From assembly GCA_003241685.1 (NCBI GenBank), contig QFPJ01000001.1:87936-151935 (forward strand): 64,000 nt of DNA. Direction: 5' to 3'. The notes beneath the pieces were generated by a model. That model was not told the DNA's origin, ran no database searches, and saw nothing but the letters and a program-made list of their open reading frames with translations. Source of the DNA: Sphingopyxis macrogoltabida. GTDB taxonomy: Bacteria; Pseudomonadota; Alphaproteobacteria; Sphingomonadales; Sphingomonadaceae. The position numbers and the translations under genes were made by a program. Shown one piece after another: positions 49,405 to 60,643 of this stretch; the first letter of the stretch is position 1; each line of letters starts with the position of its first letter.

Positions 49405-50775
49405 TCAGTCGCTGCCGCCGCGGCCCAGCATCAGGTCAACCAGTTCGCCAAGCCGCGCGAAGCCCGACACGCCGATCCCGTTCACAGCCTTCATGCCCTT
49501 TGGCCCCCAGGCGCTTGAAAAGCCGAGCTTCGCCGCTTCGCGCAGGCGCAAGCCGTCATGCGCGACCGGGCGCACCTCGCCCGACAGCGACAATTCGCCG
49601 AAGACGATCGCATCGGCGGGCACCGGCCGTTCGCTGAAGGCGGAGATCAGCGCCGCCGCGACCGCCAGATCGGCCGCCGGATCGGTCAGCCGGTATCCAC
49701 CCGCGATGTTCAGATAGACTTCGGCGGCTCCCATCTGAAGCCCGCAGCGCGCCTCCAGCACCGCCAACACCATCGCCAGCCGCCCGCTGTCCCACCCGAC
49801 CACGGCCCTTCGGGGCGTTGCCCCGCTCGCCAGCCGAACGGTCAGCGCCTGCACCTCGACCAGCACCGGCCGCGTGCCTTCCAGCGCGGGGAACACCACC
49901 GACCCCGGCACGTCGCGGCTGCGGTCGGTCAGGAACAGGCTCGACGGGTTGGCGACCTCGCCCAGCCCTTCCTCGCCCATCGCGAACACGCCGATCTCGT
50001 CGGTGCCGCCGAAGCGGTTCTTCACCGCGCGCAGGATGCGATATTGGTGGCTGCGCTCGCCCTCGAACGCCAGCACCGTGTCGACCATATGTTCCAGCAC
50101 GCGCGGGCCCGCGATCGTCCCGTCCTTCGTCACATGGCCGACCAGCACGACCGCCGCGCCGCTGTCCTTGGCATGGCGGATCAGTTCCTGCGCGCTCGCG
50201 CGGACCTGGCTCACCGTGCCCGGCGCGCTGTCGATCAGGTCGCTGTGCATCGTCTGGATCGAATCGATCACGACGAAATCGGCCGCCCGCCCATCGAGCG
50301 TCGCCAATATGTCGCGCACCGATGTGGCGCTCGCCAGCGCGACCGGCGCATCGCCCAGTCCCAGCCGCTGCGCGCGCAGCCGCACCTGCCCCGCGGCTTC
50401 CTCGCCGCTGATATAGACGACCGACTTGCCCGCCTTCGCCAGCCGCCCCGCGGCCTGCAACAGCAGCGTCGACTTGCCGATCCCCGGATCGCCGCCGATC
50501 AGCGTCGCCGATCCCGCGACGAAGCCGCCGCCCAGCGCGCGGTCGAACTCGGCGATGCCGCACAGCATCCGCTCGGGCATCGGGCTGTGCACGTCGAGCG
50601 TCTCGAGCGCCAGCGACCGGCCGCCGCGCGACAGGTCGTGCTTCGCCGAAAAGACGGTCTCGGCCGCCTCCTCGGCCAGCGTGTTCCACTCGCCGCAATC
50701 GGCGCACTGCCCTTGCCAGCGATAGCTGACCGCGCCGCAATTCTGGCAGACATATTGACGTTTCGCTTTGGCCAT
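49405..50775 (-). CDS. radA: DNA repair protein RadA/Sms
   Basis: A 456-residue RecA-like ATPase that processes recombination intermediates. A zinc finger (CQNCGAVSYRWQGQCADCGE) begins the protein. Walker A is GGDPGIGKSTLL (about 94-105), the RadA-specific KNRFGGTDEIG motif follows, and the C-terminal Lon-protease-like domain is complete. It begins the leftward radA-cvpA-nifU-like-antiporter group; a repeat pair lies before cvpA. Confidence 0.97.
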   Translation of the reverse strand: MAKAKRQYVCQNCGAVSYRWQGQCADCGEWNTLAEEAAETVFSAKHDLSRGGRSLALETLDVHSPMPERMLCGIAEFDRALGGGFVAGSATLIGGDPGIGKSTLLLQAAGRLAKAGKSVVYISGEEAAGQVRLRAQRLGLGDAPVALASATSVRDILATLDGRAADFVVIDSIQTMHSDLIDSAPGTVSQVRASAQELIRHAKDSGAAVVLVGHVTKDGTIAGPRVLEHMVDTVLAFEGERSHQYRILRAVKNRFGGTDEIGVFAMGEEGLGEVANPSSLFLTDRSRDVPGSVVFPALEGTRPVLVEVQALTVRLASGATPRRAVVGWDSGRLAMVLAVLEARCGLQMGAAEVYLNIAGGYRLTDPAADLAVAAALISAFSERPVPADAIVFGELSLSGEVRPVAHDGLRLREAAKLGFSSAWGPKGMKAVNGIGVSGFARLGELVDLMLGRGGSD

Positions 50776-50824
50776 GTGGGTCGCATAATCGGAACAAAGA
50801 TGGAACGCCAGCGCTTTTGATCCG

Positions 50825-50919
50825 CGTCATTGCGAGGAGCGAAGCGACGAGGCAATCTCCAGCTATCCACGTTGTGCAAGGCCGATGGCTGGAGATTGCG
50901 TCGCTTCGCTCGCAATGAC
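50825..50919. repeat. family C palindromic repeat pair
   Basis: CGTCATTGCGAGGAGCGAAG and its inverted copy CGCTTCGCTCGCAATGAC flank the inner arms CAATCTCCAGC and GCTGGAGATTG. It lies between the divergent radA and transaldolase genes. Other copies are at 54243 and 60644. Confidence 0.85.
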
Positions 50920-50977
50920 AGCCAAACCGTTTTACGGGGCTTTAAACCCGAATCACCATCCAGCAGGATCGCCATCC

Positions 50978-51628
50978 ATGAAATTCTTCGCCGACACCGC
51001 CGAAATCGCCGATATTCAGGAACTCGCCGCGACCGGCCTGCTCGACGGTGTGACCACCAACCCGTCGCTGATCGCCAAATCGGGCCGCGATTTCAAGGAA
51101 GTGACTAAGGAAATCTGCGCCATCGTCGACGGCCCCGTCTCGGCCGAAGTCGTCGCGCTCGACCATGACACGATGATGAAGGAGGCCGAAATCCTCCGCA
51201 AGATCGCGGACAATGTCTGCATCAAGGTGCCGCTGACGATCGACGGGCTGAAGACGTGCAAGGCGCTGACCGGCGACGGGACGATGGTCAATGTCACGCT
51301 CTGCTTCTCGGCGACCCAGGCGCTGCTCGCCGCCAAGGCGGGCGCCACCTTCGTCTCGCCCTTCGTCGGCCGCCACGACGATAACGGGTTCGACGGGATG
51401 CAGCTGATCGCCGACATCCGGCTGATCTACGACAATTACGCCTTCGACACCGAAATCCTCGTCGCCAGCGTGCGCCACGGCATCCATGTGCTGGAAGCGG
51501 CCAAGATCGGCGCCGACGTGATGACCGCGCCGCCGTCGGTGATCAAGGGCCTCTTCAAGCATGTCCTGACCGAAAAGGGCATCGAAGGCTTCCTCGCCGA
51601 CTGGGCGAAGACCGGCCAGTCGATCTGA
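50978..51628 (+). CDS. fsa: Transaldolase / fructose-6-phosphate aldolase-like
   Basis: A 216-residue class I aldolase of the small (TalC/FSA) family. The Schiff-base lysine is Lys83 in CIKVPLT. The N-terminus MKFFADTAEIADIQELA and the TNPSLIAKSG motif are typical. It transfers dihydroxyacetone or splits fructose 6-phosphate in the pentose phosphate route. Many bacteria use this short form as their only transaldolase, so it may be the housekeeping enzyme; the symbol is tentative. ATG 50978. Confidence 0.93.
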   Translation: MKFFADTAEIADIQELAATGLLDGVTTNPSLIAKSGRDFKEVTKEICAIVDGPVSAEVVALDHDTMMKEAEILRKIADNVCIKVPLTIDGLKTCKALTGDGTMVNVTLCFSATQALLAAKAGATFVSPFVGRHDDNGFDGMQLIADIRLIYDNYAFDTEILVASVRHGIHVLEAAKIGADVMTAPPSVIKGLFKHVLTEKGIEGFLADWAKTGQSI

Positions 51629-51647
51629 TTCTGCCGAAATAAAAATC

Positions 51648-51738
51648 CGTGTGTCCCCGCGAAGGCGGGGACCCATCTCCCGCCGGTTCAAAATAGCGCC
51701 GCCGGGTGATGGGCACCCGCCTTCGCGGGTGCACGCGG
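51648..51738. repeat. family A palindromic repeat pair
   Basis: GTGTGTCCCCGCGAAGGCGG and the inverted CCCGCCTTCGCGGGTGCACG, 45 bases apart, between the transaldolase and crotonase genes. Confidence 0.85.
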
Positions 51739-51762
51739 CATTTTGAACGCCCGTCCTTTCCA

Positions 51763-51780
51763 GTTGACGTAAACGTCAAC
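51763..51780. promoter_or_regulatory. perfect 18-bp palindrome upstream of the crotonase gene
   Basis: GTTGACGT-AA-ACGTCAAC, 37 bases before the ATG at 51817. It differs at two positions from the site at 31674. Probably an operator of a dimeric acyl-CoA catabolism regulator. TTGACG could also be read as a -35 element. Confidence 0.65.
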
Positions 51781-51816
51781 TCCCCGCGATACTCCCCCGA
51801 AAGGGAGAGAATCGCC

Positions 51817-52620
51817 ATGACCGACGCCGCCAACGCCGCCATCCTTACCGACCGCCAGGGCCATGTGCTGATCGTCACGATCAACCGGCCGGAGGCGCGC
51901 AACGCCGTCAACGCTGCCGTCCATGTCGGCATCGGCACCGCGCTCGAAGCGGCGGAGTCCGATCCCGACATCCGCGCCGTCGTCATCACCGGCGCGGGCG
52001 ACAAGAGTTTCTGCGCGGGCGCCGACCTCGTCGCCCTGTCGCGCGGCGAAAGCCTGCAACCCGACGACCCGGCGCAACAGGCGTGGGGCTTTGCCGGCAT
52101 GGTCTCGCACCCGATCTCGAAACCCATCATCGCCGCGGTCAACGGTTTCGCCTTTGGCGGCGGCTGCGAGATCGCGCTGACGAGCGACATCATCGTTGCC
52201 GCCGATCATGCGCAATTCGGGCTGCCCGAGGTCAAGGTCGGGCTGTTCGCCGCCGCCGGCGGCGCCTTCCGCCTCGCGCAGCAGCTGCCGCGCAAGCTGG
52301 CGATGGAATATATGCTGACCGGCGACCCGATCCCGGCCGCGCGCGCCGCCCAACATGGCCTCGTCAATCACGTCGTCCCGCTCGCCGACCTGCTCCCCAC
52401 CGCGATCGCGCTCGCCGAACGGATCGCCGCCAACGCCCCGCTGTCGGTGCAGGCGTCGAAACGCGTCGCGCTGGGCATCCAGGACGGCCGCATCGCCGCC
52501 GACGCGTCCTATTGGGAGCATAACAGCATCGAACGCAGCGCGCTGATGCGCAGCGAGGACGCCCGCGAAGGTCCGCGCGCCTTCGCCGAAAAGCGCAAGC
52601 CCGAATGGAAGGCGCGCTGA
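51817..52620 (+). CDS. Enoyl-CoA hydratase/isomerase family protein (crotonase)
   Basis: A 267-residue crotonase-fold enzyme acting on acyl-CoA. Oxyanion-hole motifs are KSFCAGADL and AVNGFAFGGGCEIAL. The catalytic Glu is in the FGLPEVKVG region. Substrate could be fatty-acid or branched-chain acyl-CoA. ATG 51817 is preceded by GGGAGAGAATC. Followed after a repeat by a thiolase-like gene on the same strand. Confidence 0.92.
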   Translation: MTDAANAAILTDRQGHVLIVTINRPEARNAVNAAVHVGIGTALEAAESDPDIRAVVITGAGDKSFCAGADLVALSRGESLQPDDPAQQAWGFAGMVSHPISKPIIAAVNGFAFGGGCEIALTSDIIVAADHAQFGLPEVKVGLFAAAGGAFRLAQQLPRKLAMEYMLTGDPIPAARAAQHGLVNHVVPLADLLPTAIALAERIAANAPLSVQASKRVALGIQDGRIAADASYWEHNSIERSALMRSEDAREGPRAFAEKRKPEWKAR

Positions 52621-52648
52621 CGATGACCCTTGGTGCGCCCCCGATTTC

Positions 52649-52730
52649 CGTTCGCATCGAGCGAAGTCGAGATGCCCCTCAACCGCACCCTGCCCCGATG
52701 GGTGTCTCGACTTCGCTCGACACGACCGGA
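52649..52730. repeat. family B palindromic repeat pair
   Basis: CGTTCGCATCGAGCGAAGTC and the inverted GTGTCTCGACTTCGCTCGAC, between crotonase and thiolase-like genes. It ends just before the thiolase-like ATG. Confidence 0.85.
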
Positions 52731-52738
52731 GAATTTGA

Positions 52739-54235
52739 ATGACCGACCCCGAACGCATTCCCGTCATCATCGGCGTCGGACAGGTCAACGACCGCCCCGA
52801 CGATCCCGACGCCGGGCTCGATTCGCTGGGCCTGATGGTCGCCGCGCTGAAGGCGGCGGCCGCCGACGCCGGGGTGCCGCTCGCCGACATCGACAGCCTC
52901 GCCATCGTCGACCAGATCAGCTTCCGCGCGCTGGGACCGCTCTGCGAACCGCTGGCCGCCGCGATCGGGGCGGCGGCCGCGATCAACTACCAGTCCGCCG
53001 CCCCGCACGGCGACACGCCGGTGCGCCTGCTCAACGAGGCCGCGAACCGCATCGGCGCGGGCGAGATCAAGCTGGCGGCCATCGTTGGCGGCGAGGCGCT
53101 GCGTACCGCCGCGGGCCGCGCCGCCAAGGTCGCGTCCGGCGAGGACAAGAGCTATAATGCGATCCGCAAGGTCGCGACGCGGCGCGAGCCCGACTATGCC
53201 CAGAAGTACGGGCTGGCCGCGCCGGTCGACGTCTACCCGCTTTATGAAAACGCCACCCGCGCCGCGTGGGGCGAAAGCCTGGAGGACGCACAGTTCGAAA
53301 GCGCCGAAATCTGGTCGCGCTTTTCCCAGGTCGCGGCGGACAATGACGGCGCCTGGATCCGCAAGCCTGCGACGTCGGAGGACATTCTGCGCATCGACGA
53401 CCGCAACCGGCCGATCGCCTTTCCCTACTCCAAGCTGATGGTCGCCAACAGCTCGGTCAATCAGGGCGCGGGCTTCCTTGTCGCCAGCCTGGCCGAAGCG
53501 CGGCGGCGCGGCATCGCCGACGACCGGCTGATCCATGTCGGCATGGGCGCGGCGGCAAAGGAACCGCCGAGCATTCTTGGCCGCGACCGCTACGACCACA
53601 GCGTCAGCATGGAAACGTCGATCACCCGCACGCTCGCCCTCAACGGCATGACCGTGGAGGATTTCGACCATGTCGAACTGTACAGCTGCTTCCCCTGCGT
53701 GCCCAAGATGGCGCGGCGCATCCTCGGCTGGCCGTGGGACCGCCCCGCCAGCGTGTTCGGCGGCCTGACCTTCGGCGGCGGCCCGATCGCCAATTATATG
53801 AGCCATGCCATCGTCTCGATGGTGGAAAAGCTGCGGCAGGAAGGCCGCACTGGTTTCCTGTTCGCCAATGGCGGCTTCGCGACCGACAATCACTGCATCA
53901 TATTGGCGAGCGAGCCGATCGCGGCGGCGCGCTTTCCGCAAGATTTCGACTATCAGGCCGAAGCCGAAGCGAAGCGCGGCCCAGTGCCCGAACTGGTCGA
54001 GGATTATGCCGGATCGGCGACGATCGAGAGCTACACCATCTTCTACGGCCGCGACGGCACCCCGAAAGCCGGGGTCATCGTCGCGCGGACGCCTGAGGAC
54101 AAGCGGACGCTGGCGCATGTCGATGTGACCGACGCCGCGATGCTGGCATTTCTGACCGACGGCAAAGCGGAGCCGGTCGGCACGGCCGGACAGATTGTGA
54201 CGCTGGACGAAGGCTTCGGCTGGCGCATAAACTAA
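52739..54235 (+). CDS. Thiolase-like acetyl-CoA acetyltransferase (SCP-x type)
   Basis: A 498-residue thiolase-superfamily protein of the long, non-classical (SCP-x-like, DitF-like) type. The N-terminal half opens IPVIIGVGQVNDRP and contains NYQSAAPHGDTPVRL; the middle has FDHVELYSCFPCVPKMA with a Cys at the second catalytic position, and FGGLTFGGGPIANYMSHA. A C-terminal OB-like domain follows. The classic first nucleophilic Cys is not obvious in the usual place, so activity may differ. Near a crotonase gene, suggesting acyl-CoA breakdown. Confidence 0.85.
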   Translation: MTDPERIPVIIGVGQVNDRPDDPDAGLDSLGLMVAALKAAAADAGVPLADIDSLAIVDQISFRALGPLCEPLAAAIGAAAAINYQSAAPHGDTPVRLLNEAANRIGAGEIKLAAIVGGEALRTAAGRAAKVASGEDKSYNAIRKVATRREPDYAQKYGLAAPVDVYPLYENATRAAWGESLEDAQFESAEIWSRFSQVAADNDGAWIRKPATSEDILRIDDRNRPIAFPYSKLMVANSSVNQGAGFLVASLAEARRRGIADDRLIHVGMGAAAKEPPSILGRDRYDHSVSMETSITRTLALNGMTVEDFDHVELYSCFPCVPKMARRILGWPWDRPASVFGGLTFGGGPIANYMSHAIVSMVEKLRQEGRTGFLFANGGFATDNHCIILASEPIAAARFPQDFDYQAEAEAKRGPVPELVEDYAGSATIESYTIFYGRDGTPKAGVIVARTPEDKRTLAHVDVTDAAMLAFLTDGKAEPVGTAGQIVTLDEGFGWRIN

Positions 54236-54242
54236 CTTACCC

Positions 54243-54340
54243 CGTCATTGCGAGCAGCCGAAGGCGACGCGGCAATCTCCAGCTATCAACCTTGCGCGAG
54301 GCCGATAGCTGGGGATTGCGTCGCTTCGCTCGCAATGACG
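54243..54340. repeat. family C palindromic repeat pair
   Basis: CGTCATTGCGAGCAGCCGAA and inverted TCGCTTCGCTCGCAATGACG, with inner arms CAATCTCCAGCTATC and GATAGCTGGGGATTG. Between two converging genes, where it could end both transcripts. Confidence 0.85.
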
Positions 54341-54349
54341 TTCTTGTTT

Positions 54350-55867
54350 TCAACTAAGATCGAACGAAACCCCCTGCGCCAGCGGCAGCGCGTCCGAATA
54401 ATTCACCGTGTTCGTTGCGCGCCGCATATATTGGCGCCACGAATCCGATCCGCTCTCGCGCCCGCCGCCGGTTTCCTTCTCACCGCCGAACGCCCCGCCG
54501 ATCTCCGCCCCGCTGGTCCCCAGATTGACGTTGGCGATGCCGCAGTCGCTGGCCGCAAGGAAACGCTCGGCCTCACGCATGTCGGTGGTGAAGATCGCCG
54601 ACGACAGTCCCGCCGCGACATCATTATGCCGCGCGATCGCATCGTCCAGATCGTCGTAGCGCATGACATAGAGGATCGGCGCGAACGTCTCTTCCAGCAC
54701 CGGCCCGGCCTGCCCCGGCATTTCGACCAGCGCGGGCCGCACATAGAAGCTGTTGCCCCCGCTGTTCCGCGTCTCGCCGACGCGCGTCCCGCCGTGCACG
54801 ATGCCGCCCGCCGCCTTCGCACCCGCCAGCGCGTCCTGCATCGCCTCATAGGCCGCGCGGTCGATCAGCGGGCCGACCAGCACCTCGTCTTTCAGCGGAT
54901 TGCCGACCGCGACGCTGGCATAGGCGGCCTTCAGCTTTGCCACGAAGCCGTCGTATATGCTGTCGTGCAGGAACAGGCGGCGCGTCGTGGTGCACCGCTG
55001 CCCCGCCGTGCCCATCGCCCCGAACGCCACCCCGCGCAGCGCCAGGTCCAGGTCGGCCGACGGCGCGACGATCACGCCATTGTTGCCGCCCAGTTCCAGA
55101 ATCGCGCGCGCGAACCGCGCGGCCAGGCGCGGCGCCACGGCGCGGCCCATGCGCGTCGATCCGGTCGCCGACAGCAGCGCGACGCGCGCGTCGTCGACCA
55201 GCGCCTCGCCCGCCTCGCGCCCGCCGATCAGCAGCCCGCACAAGCCTTCGGGCGCATCGCCGAAACGCGCCGCCGCGCGTGCGAAGATCGCCTGCGTCGC
55301 CAGCGCGGTCAGCGGCGTCTTTTCCGACGGCTTCCACACCACGCTGTTGCCGCACACCAGCGCCAGCGCCGCGTTCCACGCCCACACCGCGACGGGGAAG
55401 TTGAACGCCGAAATCACCCCGACGACGCCCAGCGGGTGCCACACCTCCATCATCCGGTGCCCCGGCCGTTCGGTCGCGATGGTCAGTCCATAAAGCTGGC
55501 GCGACAGGCCGACGGCGAAATCGCAGATGTCGATCATCTCCTGCACCTCGCCCGCGCCTTCGGATGGAATCTTGCCCGCCTCGATCGTCACCAGCGTCGC
55601 CAGATCATCCTTCGCGGCGCGCAGTTCCTCGCCGAACAGCCGGACCAGTTCGCCGCGGCGGGGCGCCGGGACGTGGCGCCACGCGCGGAACGCCGCCGCC
55701 GCCCGGTCCAGCGCCGCATCCACATCGGCGGCATCCGCGACGCGCACGCTCGCCACCTGCTCGCCGGTCAGCGGCGACAGCGACGGCATCGACCCGTCGG
55801 CCCATGTCCCGCGATCGACGCCCAATCCGTCGAGCAGCCGTCCGACCTCTTCGCCGACTCCCGCCAT
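54350..55867 (-). CDS. Aldehyde dehydrogenase, ALDH7-like (AmaB type)
   Basis: A 505-residue NAD(P)-dependent aldehyde dehydrogenase. The glutamate motif is ELGGNNGVIV and the catalytic Cys lies in GQRCTTTRRLF. Both wordings are diagnostic of the ALDH7/antiquitin group, which oxidises alpha-aminoadipic semialdehyde in lysine breakdown (AmaB) or related aldehydes. Also typical are ISAFNFPVAVWAWN and NVNLGTSGAEIGGAFGGEK. No lysine pathway partner lies nearby. Confidence 0.92.
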   Translation of the reverse strand: MAGVGEEVGRLLDGLGVDRGTWADGSMPSLSPLTGEQVASVRVADAADVDAALDRAAAAFRAWRHVPAPRRGELVRLFGEELRAAKDDLATLVTIEAGKIPSEGAGEVQEMIDICDFAVGLSRQLYGLTIATERPGHRMMEVWHPLGVVGVISAFNFPVAVWAWNAALALVCGNSVVWKPSEKTPLTALATQAIFARAAARFGDAPEGLCGLLIGGREAGEALVDDARVALLSATGSTRMGRAVAPRLAARFARAILELGGNNGVIVAPSADLDLALRGVAFGAMGTAGQRCTTTRRLFLHDSIYDGFVAKLKAAYASVAVGNPLKDEVLVGPLIDRAAYEAMQDALAGAKAAGGIVHGGTRVGETRNSGGNSFYVRPALVEMPGQAGPVLEETFAPILYVMRYDDLDDAIARHNDVAAGLSSAIFTTDMREAERFLAASDCGIANVNLGTSGAEIGGAFGGEKETGGGRESGSDSWRQYMRRATNTVNYSDALPLAQGVSFDLS

Positions 55868-55917
55868 CTTTCGTCCTTTCGATTGCGATCTTGCGCTGCC
55901 TCTAATCCCCTGCCCCC

Positions 55918-56020
55918 GTTCGTGTCGAGCGCAGCCTGTCCCGAGCCGGTCGAAGGGTCGAGACGCCTCGACAGCCTATGCCGCCGACCGGCATCTCGAC
56001 TTCGCACGATGCAACCGGCT
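55918..56020. repeat. family B palindromic repeat pair, extended form
   Basis: CGTTCGTGTCGAGCGCAGCC at the left and the inverted CATCTCGACTTCGCACGATG at the right, with an inner insertion (CTGTCCCGAGCCGGTCGAAG). It lies in the divergent gap between the aldehyde dehydrogenase and acs. Confidence 0.8.
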
Positions 56021-56049
56021 AAAAGAAGCGCAATTGAGGAGAGCGATCC

Positions 56050-58014
<1,965 letters not shown>

Positions 58015-58031
58015 TCGCCGTCCATGCCAGA

Positions 58032-58068
58032 ACGCCGTGTGCACCCGCGACGGCGGGGACACGCGACG
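58032..58068. repeat. family A degenerate repeat
   Basis: CGTGTGCACCCGCGACGGCGG followed by GGACACGCG. A single decayed family A unit between converging acs and Anbu genes. Confidence 0.6.
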
Positions 58069-58090
58069 CTATGGCGCCTGTATCATCGAC

Positions 58091-58822
58091 TCAAAAATGG
58101 AAATCGGGCAGTTCGGCCAATGCGATGCCCAGCGCCTCGGCCCAGCCCTCCGACACGCTCTGGAAATAGGCGTCGCCGCGTTCGAGGCGGCGTTCGTGAA
58201 CGCCGGTGAAATCGTCGCGTTCATGGACCTTCAGGTCGATCGGCAGGTCGACGCCGGCATTGGCGCGGATCGTCGAATCGAACGACACGCACAGCAATTT
58301 CACCGCATCCTCGAACGACATGGCGGGGTCATAGGACCGCACGATGATCGGCCGGCCATATTTCGTCTCGCCGATCTGGAAGAAGGGATTGTCCTCGCCC
58401 GCCTCGATGAAGTTGCCCTCGGGATAGATCAGGAACAGCCGCGGTTCGGCGCCCTTGATCTGTCCCCCTACGATCAGCGAGGCGCGGAACAGCGATTCGG
58501 CCGCCGGCCCCTCGTCATTGTGGCGCATCACGATCTGGCGCAGCGTTTCGCCGACGATCGTCGCGACCGCGAACATCGACGGCGCTTCCAAAATCGACGG
58601 ATGCCGTTCCTCCGGCGCCTTGGTCCGTTCGTCGAGCAGGCTGACGACCGCCTGCGTGGTCGCCAGATTTCCCGCCGACATCAAGGTGATGACGCGCTCG
58701 CCGGGCAGGTGCCAGCTGCGCATCTTGCGGACCTGCGAAATATCGTCGACGCCCGCGTTCGTGCGGGTGTCCGACATGAACACCAGCCCCTTGTTCAAAC
58801 GCATGCCGACGCAATAGGTCAT
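58091..58822 (-). CDS. Anbu, proteasome-like Ntn hydrolase
   Basis: A 243-residue protein of the Anbu (ancestral beta subunit) family, related to HslV and proteasome beta subunits. The N-terminal Met is followed by Thr2, which would become the catalytic N-terminal nucleophile after Met removal (MTYCVGMRLNKGLVFMSDTR). The family assembles into open helical rings; protease activity has been hard to show. It is last in a four-gene operon with ATP-grasp, alpha-E and transglutaminase-like genes, the usual context. The gap from the transglutaminase gene is 40 bases. Confidence 0.93.
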   Translation of the reverse strand: MTYCVGMRLNKGLVFMSDTRTNAGVDDISQVRKMRSWHLPGERVITLMSAGNLATTQAVVSLLDERTKAPEERHPSILEAPSMFAVATIVGETLRQIVMRHNDEGPAAESLFRASLIVGGQIKGAEPRLFLIYPEGNFIEAGEDNPFFQIGETKYGRPIIVRSYDPAMSFEDAVKLLCVSFDSTIRANAGVDLPIDLKVHERDDFTGVHERRLERGDAYFQSVSEGWAEALGIALAELPDFHF

Positions 58823-58862
58823 CGAATCGCCGAATCCGCCCCCGTTTCAGTTCCGGTCCCGA

Positions 58863-59666
58863 TTATTGCTGGACCTGCAATTGGACAACCAGATTTTCTT
58901 GCGCTGCACCATATCGCATGCCGCGCACCGGCGCGGCGTCGTGATAATCCAGCCCCGTTGCGACGCGAATATAGCGTTCGTCGGGCGAATGGCCGTTGCT
59001 GACGTCGAAGCCGATCCAGCCGATATTGTCGAAATGCGCCTCCGCCCAGGCGTGCGTCGCATCCTGCTGCGTCCGGTCGTCCATCCTGAGGTAGCCGGAC
59101 ACATAGCGCGCCGGATGCCCCATATGGCGCATCGCGGCGATAAAGATATGGGCATGGTCCTGGCACACGCCGCCGTCGCCGCCCAGCGCCTGTTCGGCGG
59201 TCGTGTCGGCGCCGGTCACGCCGATGCGGTACGCCAGCCGATCGATGATCAGCGCCGACAGTGCATGGGCGCGCTCGATATCGGTGGCGAAATCACGCCC
59301 CAGCGCGGCGGTCAGCGCCCGCACCCCGCGCCCCGCGCGCGTCAGCGGGGTCGGGCGCAGGAATATCCACAGCGGCATCGCGCCGCGGTGCGCGCCGATC
59401 ACCCCGTCGGTGGTCAGCAGTTCGATCTCGCCATGACAGCGGATGACCAGTTCGCTGGTCCCGCCATGCACCGCGATCAGGTCGACGCCATTGCCGTGAT
59501 GATCGTCGTAATGCAGCTGGCGCGCGCCGCCCTCGACCTCGATCGTCCAATGATGCACCGCCTGTTGCCCGGGGCGCTCCTTCGGCGTCAGCCGCACCTG
59601 CTGCAACGCATAGGCGACCGGCGTATCATATTGATAACGGGTGGTATGTTCGACGGCGAGACGCAT
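58863..59666 (-). CDS. Transglutaminase-like family protein of the Anbu operon
   Basis: A 267-residue protein with an N-terminal beta domain (about 1-100) followed by a transglutaminase/cysteine-peptidase-like core. The catalytic triad is visible as Cys in GGVCQDHAHIF, His in ATHAWAEAHF and Asp in GFDVSNGHSP. These proteins are thought to cleave or form amide bonds. The ATG at 59666 (MRLAVEHTTRY) fits the family start. It follows the alpha-E gene by 10 bases. Confidence 0.92.
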   Translation of the reverse strand: MRLAVEHTTRYQYDTPVAYALQQVRLTPKERPGQQAVHHWTIEVEGGARQLHYDDHHGNGVDLIAVHGGTSELVIRCHGEIELLTTDGVIGAHRGAMPLWIFLRPTPLTRAGRGVRALTAALGRDFATDIERAHALSALIIDRLAYRIGVTGADTTAEQALGGDGGVCQDHAHIFIAAMRHMGHPARYVSGYLRMDDRTQQDATHAWAEAHFDNIGWIGFDVSNGHSPDERYIRVATGLDYHDAAPVRGMRYGAAQENLVVQLQVQQ

Positions 59667-59676
59667 GGATGCTCGA

Positions 59677-60621
59677 TCACTCCACGAAACGATAATCGCG
59701 CTCGATCTGCATCGCGAGCGTCGCATTGGCGGACAGGAAGGCGGTGATGAATTCGTGCAGGCCGCCGTCGAAGATCGACTGGATCGGCCGCGCCAGCCGC
59801 GTTTCGCAGATGTCGTGCGCGATCCGGCCGGCCTCGGTCTCCGCGCCATAGCCGCGCTGCAACCAGCCGAGATTGTCGTTCATCTTGTCGCAGCAAAAGG
59901 CCAGGCTGCGCGGCATCTGTTTATAGAGGATCAGGAATTCGGCGATCTTCAGCGCGCTGATCTCGGTCCCGTACAGCCAGTTATAGGCGCGGTGCGCCGA
60001 CACCGAGCGCAGGATCGTTTCCCACTGCACATTGTCGATCGACGTGCCGATATGCGCGACCGACGGCAACAGCAGATAATATTTGACGTCCAGGATGCGC
60101 GCCGTGTTGTCGGCCCGTTCCAGAAAGGTGCCCAGCCGCGCGAAATTATAGCCGTCATTGCGCAGCATCGTGCCGGTCAGCGCGCCGCGCACCTGCGCGC
60201 TCTGCTGGCGGATCGCCGACAGCACGTCGGGCAGATCGTCCTCGCGCACCTGCCGCTTGAGCAGGCCGGTGATCGTCATCCAGCTGGTGTTCACCGCCTC
60301 CCACGCCTCGCGCGTCAGATAGGTGCGCGCGGTGCGGGCATTGTCGCGCGCCTGTTTCACCACCGACAGGATGCTCGACGGGTTGGCGGGATCGCGCAGC
60401 ATGAAATCGACGACGCGCTGCGAGCTGTAATCCTGGTCATGCGCCTGGCGAAAGGCCTGGTCCTGCCCAGCCGTCACCAGCACCGACCGCCATTCCGACC
60501 GCGCGGTGCTCGACCGCGTCAGCGCGATGCGGAACCCCGCGTCGATCAGCCGCGCGTTATTTTCGCTACGCTCCAGATAGCGCGCCATCCAGAACAGCGA
60601 CCCCGCGGTCTTGCCTAGCAT
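59677..60621 (-). CDS. Alpha-E domain-containing protein
   Basis: A 314-residue all-helical protein of the alpha-E family, conserved with ATP-grasp and transglutaminase-like neighbours. The N-terminus MLGKTAGSLFWMARYLERSE is the typical start. Glutamate-rich helices such as RYLERSENNARLID are characteristic. Function unknown, probably a partner of the ATP-grasp ligase. A family C repeat pair separates it from the ATP-grasp gene (142 bases). Confidence 0.93.
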   Translation of the reverse strand: MLGKTAGSLFWMARYLERSENNARLIDAGFRIALTRSSTARSEWRSVLVTAGQDQAFRQAHDQDYSSQRVVDFMLRDPANPSSILSVVKQARDNARTARTYLTREAWEAVNTSWMTITGLLKRQVREDDLPDVLSAIRQQSAQVRGALTGTMLRNDGYNFARLGTFLERADNTARILDVKYYLLLPSVAHIGTSIDNVQWETILRSVSAHRAYNWLYGTEISALKIAEFLILYKQMPRSLAFCCDKMNDNLGWLQRGYGAETEAGRIAHDICETRLARPIQSIFDGGLHEFITAFLSANATLAMQIERDYRFVE

Positions 60622-60643
60622 GCGGCGCCGCCTTCAAACGCCG

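Noticed and set aside
49277..49637. Plus-strand Pro/Arg-rich frames over the radA 3' end
   Set aside because: They are antisense to radA and derive from a repeat; no ribosome site or homologous pattern.
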